A DNA stretch of 64,000 bases, from positions 3,256,501-3,320,500 of the forward strand of contig NZ_PDCM01000001.1 in the NCBI RefSeq assembly GCF_008634025.1, read 5' to 3'. A program made the translations under genes and the position numbers. Each line of letters begins with the position of its first letter. The stretch's first letter is position 1. This document shows, one piece after another, positions 56,325 through 64,000 of the stretch. Under the pieces are notes generated by a model. The model worked only from the letters and a program-made list of their open reading frames with translations, did not search any database and was not told the origin of the DNA. Source of the stretch: Streptomyces albofaciens JCM 4342. GTDB taxonomy: Bacteria; Actinomycetota; Actinomycetes; Streptomycetales; Streptomycetaceae.

Positions 56325-58993
56325 TGGAGTCGGCTGAAATCCGCCGCCGCTGGCTGCGCTTCTTCGAGGAGCGCGGGCACACCGTCGTGCCGTCGGCGTC
56401 GCTCATCGCGGACGACCCGACGCTGCTGCTGGTCCCCGCGGGCATGGTGCCCTTCAAGCCCTACTTCCTGGGCGAGGTCAAGCCGCCGTGGCCGCGCGCC
56501 ACCAGCGTCCAGAAGTGCGTGCGCACACCGGACATCGAAGAGGTCGGCAAGACCACCCGGCACGGCACGTTCTTCCAGATGTGCGGCAACTTCTCCTTCG
56601 GCGACTACTTCAAGGAAGGCGCCATCAAGCACGCCTGGGAGCTGCTGACCGGCTCCCAGGACGACGGCGGCTTCGGCCTGGACCCGGAGAAGCTCTGGAT
56701 CACCGTCTACCTGGACGACGACGAGGCCGAGCGCATCTGGCACGAGGTCGTCGGGGTGCCCAAGGAGCGCATCCAACGCCTGGGCAAGAAGGAGAACTAC
56801 TGGTCCATGGGCGTCCCGGGCCCGTGCGGCCCGTGCTCCGAGATCAACTACGACCGCGGCCCGGAGTTCGGCGTCGAGGGCGGCCCGGCCGTCAACGACG
56901 AGCGGTACGTGGAGATCTGGAACCTGGTCTTCATGCAGTACGAGCGCGGCGAGGGCACCGGCAAGGAGGACTTCGAGATCCTCGGTGACCTGCCGAGCAA
57001 GAACATCGACACCGGCCTCGGCCTGGAACGCCTGGCGATGATCCTCCAGGGCGTCCACAACATGTACGAGACCGACACGCTGCGCGTCGTCATCGACAAG
57101 GCCGGCGACCTGACCGGCGTACGCTACGGCGCCGCCGCCGACACCGACGTGTCGCTGCGCGTGGTCGCCGACCACATGCGGACGTCCACGATGCTCATCG
57201 GCGACGGCGTCACCCCCGGCAACGAGGGCCGCGGCTACGTGCTGCGCCGCATCATGCGCCGCGCCATCCGCAACATGCGCCTGCTCGGCGCCACCGGCCC
57301 GGTCGTCGCCGACCTGCTGGACGTGGTCATCAAGACGATGGGCCAGCAGTACCCGGAGCTGATCGAGGACCGCAAGCGCATCGAGACGGTCGCACTCGCC
57401 GAGGAGGCCGCCTTCCTCAAGACGCTCAAGGCCGGCACCAACATCCTCGACACCGCCGTCACCGAGACCAAGGCCGCCGGCGGCACGGTGCTCCCCGGCG
57501 ACAAGGCGTTCCTGCTCCACGACACCTGGGGCTTCCCCATCGACCTCACCCTCGAAATGGCCGCCGAACAGGGCCTTTCGGTGGACGAGAACGGCTTCCG
57601 CCGGCTGATGAAGGAGCAGCGGGAGCGCGCCAAGGCCGACGCCCAGGCCAAGAAGCACGGCCACGCCGACCTGTCCGCCTACCGTGAGGTGGCCGACCGC
57701 TCCGGCGCCACCGTCTTCACCGGCTACACCCACACCGAGGGCGAGTCGTCCGTCGTCGGCCTGCTGGCCAACGGTGTGTCGGCGCCCGCCGCCCAGGAGG
57801 GCGACGAGGTCGAGGTCGTCCTGGACCGCACCCCCTTCTACGCCGAGGGCGGCGGCCAGCTCGCCGACACCGGCCGGATCAAGCTGGAGTCCGGCGCCGT
57901 CGTCGAGGTGCGCGACGTGCAGCAGCCGGTGCCCGGCGTCACGGTGCACAAGGGCGTCGTGCAGGTCGGCGAGGTCGTGGTCGGCTCGCCCGCGTACGCC
58001 ACCATCGACGTCAAGCGCCGCCGGGCCATCGCCCGTGCCCACAGCGCCACCCACCTCACCCACCAGGCGCTGCGCGACGCGCTCGGCCCCACGGCCGCCC
58101 AGGCCGGTTCGGAGAACTCCCCGGGCCGCTTCCGCTTCGACTTCGGCTCGCCGACCGCCGTGCCCGGTACGGTCCTGACCGACGTCGAGCAGCGCATCAA
58201 CGAGGTGCTCTCCCGCGAACTGGACGTCCAGGCCGAGGTCATGAGCATGGAGGACGCCAAGAAGCAGGGCGCCATCGCCGAGTTCGGCGAGAAGTACGGC
58301 GACCGGGTGCGCGTGGTGACCATCGGTGACTTCTCCAAGGAGCTGTGCGGCGGCACCCACGTGGCCAACACCGCCCAGCTCGGCCTGGTCAAGCTGCTCG
58401 GCGAGTCCTCCATCGGCTCCGGTGTGCGCCGTGTGGAGGCCCTGGTCGGCGTGGACGCCTACAACTTCCTCGCCCGCGAGCACACCGTCGTCTCGCAGCT
58501 GACCGAGCTGGTCAAGGGCCGCCCCGAGGAGCTGCCCGAGAAGATCTCCGGCGTGCTGGCCAAGCTCAAGGAGGCCGAGAAGGAGATCGAGCGCTACCGC
58601 GCCGAGAAGGTCCTCCAGGCCGCCGCCGGGCTGGCCCAGGAGGCCAAGGACGTACGGGGCGTCGCGCTGGCCGCCGCCCGGGTCGCCGACGGCACCTCCG
58701 CCGACGACCTGCGCAAGCTGGTGCTGGACGTGCGCGGCCGCATCCCGGGCGACCGCCCGGCCGTGGTGGCGCTGTTCACCGTGGCCAACGGCCGCCCGCT
58801 GACCGTCATCGCCACCAACGAGGCCGCCCGCGAGCGCGGCATCAAGGCCGGTGACCTGGTCCGTACAGCCGCCAAGACGCTGGGCGGCGGCGGTGGCGGC
58901 AAGCCGGACGTGGCCCAGGGCGGCGGCCAGAACGCCGCCGCGGTGCCCGAGGCCATCGAGGCCGTCGAGCGTCTCGTGGCCGAGGCGGCCTGA
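56324..58993 (+). CDS. alaS: Alanyl-tRNA synthetase
   Basis: 889 residues, family length. Class II core with [20 protein letters not shown] and the motif 2 region [38 protein letters not shown]; editing domain with [16 protein letters not shown] and [13 protein letters not shown] (metal His and Cys); C-Ala domain ending [15 protein letters not shown]. Coupled to the upstream gene. aagagga precedes the ATG. Confidence 0.97.
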   Translation: MESAEIRRRWLRFFEERGHTVVPSASLIADDPTLLLVPAGMVPFKPYFLGEVKPPWPRATSVQKCVRTPDIEEVGKTTRHGTFFQMCGNFSFGDYFKEGAIKHAWELLTGSQDDGGFGLDPEKLWITVYLDDDEAERIWHEVVGVPKERIQRLGKKENYWSMGVPGPCGPCSEINYDRGPEFGVEGGPAVNDERYVEIWNLVFMQYERGEGTGKEDFEILGDLPSKNIDTGLGLERLAMILQGVHNMYETDTLRVVIDKAGDLTGVRYGAAADTDVSLRVVADHMRTSTMLIGDGVTPGNEGRGYVLRRIMRRAIRNMRLLGATGPVVADLLDVVIKTMGQQYPELIEDRKRIETVALAEEAAFLKTLKAGTNILDTAVTETKAAGGTVLPGDKAFLLHDTWGFPIDLTLEMAAEQGLSVDENGFRRLMKEQRERAKADAQAKKHGHADLSAYREVADRSGATVFTGYTHTEGESSVVGLLANGVSAPAAQEGDEVEVVLDRTPFYAEGGGQLADTGRIKLESGAVVEVRDVQQPVPGVTVHKGVVQVGEVVVGSPAYATIDVKRRRAIARAHSATHLTHQALRDALGPTAAQAGSENSPGRFRFDFGSPTAVPGTVLTDVEQRINEVLSRELDVQAEVMSMEDAKKQGAIAEFGEKYGDRVRVVTIGDFSKELCGGTHVANTAQLGLVKLLGESSIGSGVRRVEALVGVDAYNFLAREHTVVSQLTELVKGRPEELPEKISGVLAKLKEAEKEIERYRAEKVLQAAAGLAQEAKDVRGVALAAARVADGTSADDLRKLVLDVRGRIPGDRPAVVALFTVANGRPLTVIATNEAARERGIKAGDLVRTAAKTLGGGGGGKPDVAQGGGQNAAAVPEAIEAVERLVAEAA

Positions 58994-58997
58994 GCAC

Positions 58998-59471
58998 GTG
59001 AGTGAGATGCGGCGCGGCAGGCGCCTCGCCATCGACGTGGGGGACGCCCGGATCGGGGTCGCCTCGTGCGACCCCGACGGGGTCCTCGCGACCCCCGTGG
59101 AGACGGTGCCCGGCCGGGACGTCCCGGCCGCGCACCGGCGCCTCAAGGCGCTCGTCGAGGAGTACGAGCCCCTTGAGGTCGTCGTCGGCCTGCCCCGCTC
59201 CCTGAACGGGGGAGAGGGGCCGGCCGCGGCCAAGGTGCGGGCCTTCGCGCAGGAGATGGCGCGCGGGATCGCTCCGGTGGCGGTACGCCTGGTCGATGAG
59301 CGCATGACAACCGTCACAGCCACACAGGGCCTGCGGGCCTCCGGGGTGCGCAGCAAAAAGGGCCGTTCCGTGGTGGATCAGGCGGCTGCGGTGGTCATTC
59401 TCCAGAGTGCACTGGAGACCGAACGGGTGTCTGGTCACCCACCCGGCGAGAGCGTCGAAGTGGTCATCTGA
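58998..59471 (+). CDS. ruvX: RuvX/YqgF-family Holliday junction resolvase-like RNase
   Basis: 157 residues, RNase H fold. LAIDVGDARIGVA (catalytic Asp), VVVGLPRSLNGGEGP, and LVDERMTTVTA with D-Q-A-A-A (SVVDQAAAVVIL) give the YqgF active site. In E. coli it finishes 16S rRNA 5' ends. GTG starts 4 bases after alaS; ATG 59007 is an alternative. Part of the alaS-ruvX-mltG unit. Confidence 0.93.
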   Translation: MSEMRRGRRLAIDVGDARIGVASCDPDGVLATPVETVPGRDVPAAHRRLKALVEEYEPLEVVVGLPRSLNGGEGPAAAKVRAFAQEMARGIAPVAVRLVDERMTTVTATQGLRASGVRSKKGRSVVDQAAAVVILQSALETERVSGHPPGESVEVVI

Positions 59472-59596
59472 TCGCGGTACGGTAACGTTCCGCGCGACGT
59501 CGCGGCGGATCGAACAACCGCACGTGCAGAAAGAGGCGGTCGGTACCGCAGGCGCTGCCACCCAGGAGCGCACCGCCTCGCGGCTCTAGGGGATCG

Positions 59597-61444
59597 ATGA
59601 CTGAGTATGGCCGGGGCTACGGCTCCGAACCGTGGCATCCCGACGACCCTCTCTACGGAGACCAGGGTCGTTACGGAGGCCGGCCGCAACAGCCTCAGCA
59701 AGGTTCCTACGGGGGGCAGTACGGCGGCCCGCACCAGCAGCAGGCCGCCTACGGAGGCCAGCCGCAAGGCGGCCAGCAGCAGCACTACGGTCAGCAGCCG
59801 CATGGCCAGCACCACCAGGGGCAGCACCCCCACGGCCAGCAGCCCCAGTGGGATGAGCTGTCCGGCCCGTACCAGGCCCAGCAGCAGTACAACGGCGGCT
59901 GGGACGCGTCCCAGGGCGGCGCCCCGTACGACCCGTACGGCCAGCAGCCGCCGGTCGACCCGTACAGCGGCCAGACCCCCGACTACTACGGAACCCAGGA
60001 CGCGTACCCGCCGCCGCAGCCCCAGCACCTGCGTCAGCAGCAGGGCGGGCAGCCCGGCTCCCAGGGCCCCGGCTCCCAGGGCCCCGGGCCGCAGGGCCAG
60101 GGCGAGCACCGCGACCAGATCGGCCAGACCGCGCAGTTCGAAGCGGTGCGCCCGGAGCAGCTGCGCCAGCCGCCGCACCCCTCCCCGCCCGGTGACGACT
60201 TCCGGGCCGCTCCCGAACCCGAACAGGACGAGCAGGTCCGGGAGCCGGCGCACTCCTTCTTCAAGGACGACCCGGACGGCGACGACGGCTACGACGACCC
60301 GCGCGAGGAACGCCGGGCCGGCCGGGAGCGCCGCGGCAAGGACCCCAAGGGCGGCAAGAAGGGCAAGCGGCGCAGCCGTACGTCCTGCCTGGTCGTCGCC
60401 GGTGTCTTCCTCGTCGGCGGCGGCGCGGTCGCCTACTTCGGCTACGACTTCTGGATGAGCCACTTCGGCCCGGCCCCCGACTTCGAGGGCGAGGGCAGCG
60501 GGGAGGTGCAGGTCCAGATCCCGCCGGACACCTCCATCATGAAGATGGGGCTGATCCTCAAGAGCGCGGGCGTGGTCAAGAGCGCCGACGCGTTCACCGA
60601 GGCGGCGAGCGAGAACGGCCAGGGCAAGCGGCTCCAGGCCGGCGCCTACTCGCTGCGCAAGCAGATGTCGGCGGCGTCCGCGGTCAAGCTCATGCTGGAC
60701 CCCAAGAGCCGCAACGGCCTCACCGTCCGCGAGGGCCTGCGCAACGCCGCCGTCTACGACCTGATCGACAAGAAGCTGCGCCTGAAGTCCGGTACGACCA
60801 AGGAGGTCGCCGCCTCCGAGGCCAAGAACCTGGGGCTGCCCTCCTGGGCGAACAGCAACCCGAAGATCAAGGACCCGCTGGAGGGCTTCCTCTACCCCTC
60901 CACGTACAGCGTCAGCGGCAAGGCCAAGCCGGCCGAGGTCCTCAAGGAGATGGTGGCGCGGGCCAACCGGGAGTACGCCAAGTACGACCTGGAGGAGAAC
61001 GCGAGGAAGTTCGGCCTCAAGTCGCCGCTGGACCTGATCACGGTCGCCAGCCTCACCCAGGCCGAGGGCATCACCCACGACGACTTCCGCAAGATGGCCG
61101 CGGTCGTCTACAACCGGCTCGCGCCGACCAACACGGTCACCAACCAGAAGCTCGAATTCGACTCGACGTACAACTACCTGAAGAACCAGAGCAAGATCGA
61201 CATCGGTACGCGCGAGATCCGCAACTACGACGACCCGTACAACACGTACTTCTACAAGGGCCTGCCGCCCGGACCGATCGGCAACCCCGGCGAGGACGCG
61301 CTGAAGGCGTCGATCGACCCGGACCAGAGCGCCAAGTGGCTGTTCTTCATCTCCATCGACGGGAAGAAGACCGACTTCACGACCAACCTCAAGGACCACG
61401 AGAAACTGGTCCAGGAGTTCAACAAGCGCAAGCGTCAGTCGTAG
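59597..61444 (+). CDS. mltG: Endolytic murein transglycosylase MltG with long QGPY-rich cytoplasmic tail
   Basis: 615 residues. The first 255 residues are cytoplasmic and very rich in Gln, Gly, Pro and Tyr (QQPHGQHHQGQHPHGQQ type), a disordered tail that takes up over a third of the protein. A membrane helix ([20 protein letters not shown]) follows, then LysM-like and YceG domains with the catalytic Glu in ASLTQAEGITHDDF and YNTYFYKGLPPGPIGNPG. It cuts nascent peptidoglycan and ends glycan strands. ATG after ggggatcg. Confidence 0.95.
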   Translation: MTEYGRGYGSEPWHPDDPLYGDQGRYGGRPQQPQQGSYGGQYGGPHQQQAAYGGQPQGGQQQHYGQQPHGQHHQGQHPHGQQPQWDELSGPYQAQQQYNGGWDASQGGAPYDPYGQQPPVDPYSGQTPDYYGTQDAYPPPQPQHLRQQQGGQPGSQGPGSQGPGPQGQGEHRDQIGQTAQFEAVRPEQLRQPPHPSPPGDDFRAAPEPEQDEQVREPAHSFFKDDPDGDDGYDDPREERRAGRERRGKDPKGGKKGKRRSRTSCLVVAGVFLVGGGAVAYFGYDFWMSHFGPAPDFEGEGSGEVQVQIPPDTSIMKMGLILKSAGVVKSADAFTEAASENGQGKRLQAGAYSLRKQMSAASAVKLMLDPKSRNGLTVREGLRNAAVYDLIDKKLRLKSGTTKEVAASEAKNLGLPSWANSNPKIKDPLEGFLYPSTYSVSGKAKPAEVLKEMVARANREYAKYDLEENARKFGLKSPLDLITVASLTQAEGITHDDFRKMAAVVYNRLAPTNTVTNQKLEFDSTYNYLKNQSKIDIGTREIRNYDDPYNTYFYKGLPPGPIGNPGEDALKASIDPDQSAKWLFFISIDGKKTDFTTNLKDHEKLVQEFNKRKRQS

Positions 61445-61499
61445 CGCCCCCTGCCGCCCGGCCGCCGCGGTCCCGCCCCGGCGGCCGGACCGGGGGCGC
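61444..61499 (+). terminator. Two-part hairpin after mltG
   Basis: A 10-bp inner stem (61458-61467 with 61479-61488) inside a 7-bp outer one (61444-61450 with 61493-61499). TATCGT at about 61524 could be the aroE -10. Confidence 0.65.
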
Positions 61500-61555
61500 C
61501 TCGGTCACCGCGCGGTGTTCGTCTATCGTTTCGCGGGTCCGAGCTGAGGAGCACC

Positions 61556-62395
61556 ATGTCCAGTGAAGTCCAGGTCCGCCGCCGGGCGGCGGTCCTCGGG
61601 TCGCCCATCGCCCACTCCCTGTCCCCGGTCCTGCACCGCGCCGCCTACGCCGAACTGGGCCTGGCCGACTGGGAGTACGGCCGCCACGAGATCGACGAGG
61701 CCGCGCTGCCCGGCTTCCTGGAGCGGCTGGACGGCGCGTGGGCGGGCCTGTCCCTGACCATGCCGCTCAAGCGGGCGGTGATCCCGCTGCTGGACGAGAT
61801 CAGCGACACCGCCGCCTCCGTCGAGGCCGTGAACACCGTCGTCCTCACCGAGGACGGGCGGCGCACCGGCGACAACACCGACATCCCCGGCATGCTGGCC
61901 GCACTGCGCGAGCGCGGTGTGCACCGGGTCGAAGGCGCGGCCGTGCTGGGCGCCGGCGCCACCGCCTCCTCCGCGCTGGCCGCCCTGTCCCGGATCTGTA
62001 CGGGCGAGGTGACCGCCTACGTCCGCAGCGAGGCGCGGGCCGCGGAGATGCGCGGCTGGGGCGAGCGGCTGGGCGTCGCCGTCCGTACCGCCGACTGGTC
62101 GCGGGCGGCCGCGGCCTTCGAGGCGCCGCTGGTCATCGCCACCACCCCGGCCGGGACCACCGACGCGCTGGCCGCCGCCGTGCCCGAGCGGCCCGGCACC
62201 CTCTTCGACGTGCTGTACGAGCCGTGGCCGACCGCCCTGGCCGCCGCGTGGAGCGCCCGCGGCGGCGCGGTCGTGGGCGGCCTGGACCTCCTCGTCCACC
62301 AGGCAGTCCTCCAGGTGGAGCAGATGACCGGCCGGTCCCCGGCCCCGCTGGCGGCGATGCGCGCGGCGGGGGAGGCGGCGCTCGCCGGACGGTGA
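61556..62395 (+). CDS. aroE: Shikimate dehydrogenase
   Basis: 279 residues. GSPIAHSLSPVLHRAAY binds shikimate; the catalytic Lys is in LSLTMPLKRAVIPL; DNTDIPGML and GAGATASSALAAL (NADP loop) follow. It reduces 3-dehydroshikimate. LTMPLK replaces the more common VTxPxK. gctgagga serves as SD. First of the aroE-aroC-aroK run. Confidence 0.95.
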   Translation: MSSEVQVRRRAAVLGSPIAHSLSPVLHRAAYAELGLADWEYGRHEIDEAALPGFLERLDGAWAGLSLTMPLKRAVIPLLDEISDTAASVEAVNTVVLTEDGRRTGDNTDIPGMLAALRERGVHRVEGAAVLGAGATASSALAALSRICTGEVTAYVRSEARAAEMRGWGERLGVAVRTADWSRAAAAFEAPLVIATTPAGTTDALAAAVPERPGTLFDVLYEPWPTALAAAWSARGGAVVGGLDLLVHQAVLQVEQMTGRSPAPLAAMRAAGEAALAGR

Positions 62396-62510
62396 CCCGT
62401 CCGGCGCGCCGTCGCCGGTCCGCTTCCTGGACGGGGAGCGGCCCGCCGGGGCGGACGTGGGAGGATCGGGGGGAGACTGTTCGCGCAGTAGCAGGACATG
62501 AGGAGCATCG

Positions 62511-63695
62511 TTGAGCAGGTTGCGCTGGCTGACGGCGGGGGAGTCGCACGGCCCCGCACTCGTGGCGACGCTGGAGGGCCTCCCGGCCGGCGTCCCGATC
62601 ACCACGGACATGGTGGCGGACGCCCTGGCCCGTCGCCGGCTCGGCTATGGCCGCGGTGCCCGCATGAAGTTCGAGCGCGACGAGGTCACCTTCCTCGGCG
62701 GCGTCCGGCACGGACTCACCCTCGGCTCGCCCGTCGCGGTCATGGTGGGCAACACCGAGTGGCCCAAGTGGGAGAAGGTCATGGCGGCCGACCCGGTCGA
62801 CCCCGCCGAGCTGGCCGAACTGGCCCGCAACGCCCCGCTGACCCGCCCCCGCCCCGGCCACGCCGACCTGGCCGGCATGCAGAAGTACGGTTTCGACGAG
62901 GCCCGGCCCGTCCTGGAGCGCGCCTCCGCCCGCGAGACCGCCGCCCGCGTCGCGCTCGGCACGGTCGCCCGCTCCTACCTCAAGGAGACGGCCGGCATCG
63001 AGATCGTCTCGCACGTGGTCGAGCTGGCCGCCGCCAAGGCCCCGTACGGCGTGGTGCCGAAGCCGTCGGACGTGGAGCGGCTGGACGCCGACCCGGTGCG
63101 CTGCCTGGACCCGGAGGCGAGCGCGGCCATGGTCGCCGAGATCGACCAGGCCCACAAGGACGGCGACACCCTCGGCGGCGTCGTCGAGGTGCTGGCGTAC
63201 GGCGTGCCCGTCGGCCTCGGCTCGCACGTGCACTGGGACCGGCGGCTGGACGCGCGGCTGGCCGGTGCCCTCATGGGCATCCAGGCGATCAAGGGCGTCG
63301 AGGTCGGCGACGGCTTCGACCTGGCCCGGGTGCCCGGTTCCAAGGCTCATGACGAGATCGTCTCCACGGACGAGGGCATCCGCCGCGCCACCGGCCGCTC
63401 CGGCGGCACCGAGGGCGGCCTGACCACCGGCGAGCTGCTGCGCGTACGGGCCGCGATGAAGCCGATCGCGACCGTGCCGCGCGCCCTGGCCACCGTCGAC
63501 GTGACCACCGGCGAGGCCACCCAGGCGCACCACCAGCGCTCCGACGTGTGCGCGGTCCCGGCGGCCGGCATCGTCGCGGAGGCGATGGTCGCGCTGGTGC
63601 TGGCCGACGCGGTGGCGGAGAAGTTCGGCGGCGACAGCGTGCTGGAGACCCGCCGCAACGTGCGCTCCTTCCTCGACGCCCTGGCGATCAAGTGA
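62511..63695 (+). CDS. aroC: Chorismate synthase
   Basis: 394 residues. [44 protein letters not shown] (FMN site) and [12 protein letters not shown] are diagnostic. It makes chorismate from EPSP using reduced FMN; chorismate is also the substrate of pabB in this window. TTG start, with aggag 7 bases upstream. GTGA overlap with aroK. Confidence 0.97.
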   Translation: MSRLRWLTAGESHGPALVATLEGLPAGVPITTDMVADALARRRLGYGRGARMKFERDEVTFLGGVRHGLTLGSPVAVMVGNTEWPKWEKVMAADPVDPAELAELARNAPLTRPRPGHADLAGMQKYGFDEARPVLERASARETAARVALGTVARSYLKETAGIEIVSHVVELAAAKAPYGVVPKPSDVERLDADPVRCLDPEASAAMVAEIDQAHKDGDTLGGVVEVLAYGVPVGLGSHVHWDRRLDARLAGALMGIQAIKGVEVGDGFDLARVPGSKAHDEIVSTDEGIRRATGRSGGTEGGLTTGELLRVRAAMKPIATVPRALATVDVTTGEATQAHHQRSDVCAVPAAGIVAEAMVALVLADAVAEKFGGDSVLETRRNVRSFLDALAIK

Positions 63696-64000
63696 CGCCG
63701 CCGCTCGTGGTGCTGGTGGGCCCCCCGGGCGCGGGGAAGTCCACCGTCGGGGCCCTGCTGGCCGAACGGCTCGGCGCCGGCTACCGCGACACCGACGCGG
63801 ACATCGAGGCGGGCGCGGGCAAGCCGATCCCGGAGATCTTCATCGACGACGGCGAGCCGCACTTCCGCGAGCTGGAGCGGCAGGCCGTACGGGCCGCCGT
63901 CGAGACCCACCCCGGCGTGCTCTCGCTCGGCGGCGGCGCGGTCATGGACGACGGCACCCGCGCCCTGCTGACCGGCCTGCCCGTCGTCTTCCTGGACGTC
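63692..64000 (+). CDS. aroK: Shikimate kinase (3' partial)
   Basis: 103 codons up to the window end. Walker A is [17 protein letters not shown], the shikimate-binding acids are in [13 protein letters not shown], and [11 protein letters not shown] is the third motif. The GTG start overlaps the aroC stop (GTGA), so the enzymes of consecutive steps are coupled. It phosphorylates shikimate with ATP. The C-terminal lid lies outside the window. Confidence 0.95.
   Translation, partial: MTPPLVVLVGPPGAGKSTVGALLAERLGAGYRDTDADIEAGAGKPIPEIFIDDGEPHFRELERQAVRAAVETHPGVLSLGGGAVMDDGTRALLTGLPVVFLDV

Overview
The window is 64 kb of very GC-rich DNA (third codon positions almost all G or C) with GTG and TTG starts, many SD-less starts placed a few bases after a -10 element, and long perfect GC hairpins without U-tracts between genes. 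Together with ssgB, PIM-type lipid genes and a RelA/AfsR-like/AlaS/MltG/Aro neighbourhood, this points to the chromosome core of a Streptomyces or a very close relative. From memory the gene order follows the S. coelicolor block from the aro genes up to cobT/cobA, read here in reverse. I see no phage, insertion sequence, CRISPR array or obvious island.

Layout. 1-3.8 kb: the end of a BluB-CobT fusion and a two-domain siroheme/uroporphyrinogen methyltransferase (corrinoid and tetrapyrrole synthesis). 3.8-7.6 kb: an rRNA-type methylase, an NTF2-like protein, a membrane Ser/Thr kinase and small proteins. 8.0-8.6 kb: a minus-strand tRNA operon (Gly, Cys, three Val). 8.7-10.6 kb: pabB-pabC for folate. 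10.6-15.6 kb: acetyltransferase, DsbA-like oxidoreductase, small membrane proteins, CGNR regulator, ssgB, and two tRNA-Val(CAC) genes flanking a SRPBCC gene. 15.8-18.5 kb: DEDDh exonuclease, then a DUF4365 nuclease-like gene coupled to an unknown partner. 18.7-27.5 kb: thrS, HIT protein, a deacetylase-like/beta-propeller lipoprotein pair, a large membrane protein and an EF-G-like GTPase.

27.8-30.8 kb: the phosphatidylinositol mannoside operon (PIP synthase, acyltransferase, mannosyltransferase). 31-34.1 kb: two membrane proteins and pdxST (PLP synthase). 34.2-44.7 kb: yebC, ruvCAB, yajC-secD-secF-apt and relA. 44.7-53.1 kb: DUF349 protein, cyclophilin, glyoxalase-II-like hydrolase, hisS, VKOR, rarA, an iron-box-controlled DUF2470 protein, rpsD. 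53.1-64 kb: an AfsR-like NB-ARC/TPR regulator, two small envelope proteins, then alaS-ruvX-mltG-aroE-aroC-aroK (truncated by the window edge).

The most notable signals are regulatory or unexplained: two near-perfect PafBC-type DNA damage promoters in front of ruvC and rarA; an iron box in the 56-bp divergent gap between a HugZ-like gene and rpsD; the translationally coupled DUF4365 nuclease plus a putative OB-fold partner; a NodB-like protein with an altered active site fused by overlap to a beta-propeller lipoprotein gene; and a 60-bp in-frame minisatellite at the end of the PIM acyltransferase gene. Function assignments rest on motif reading and memory of families; no database search was possible.
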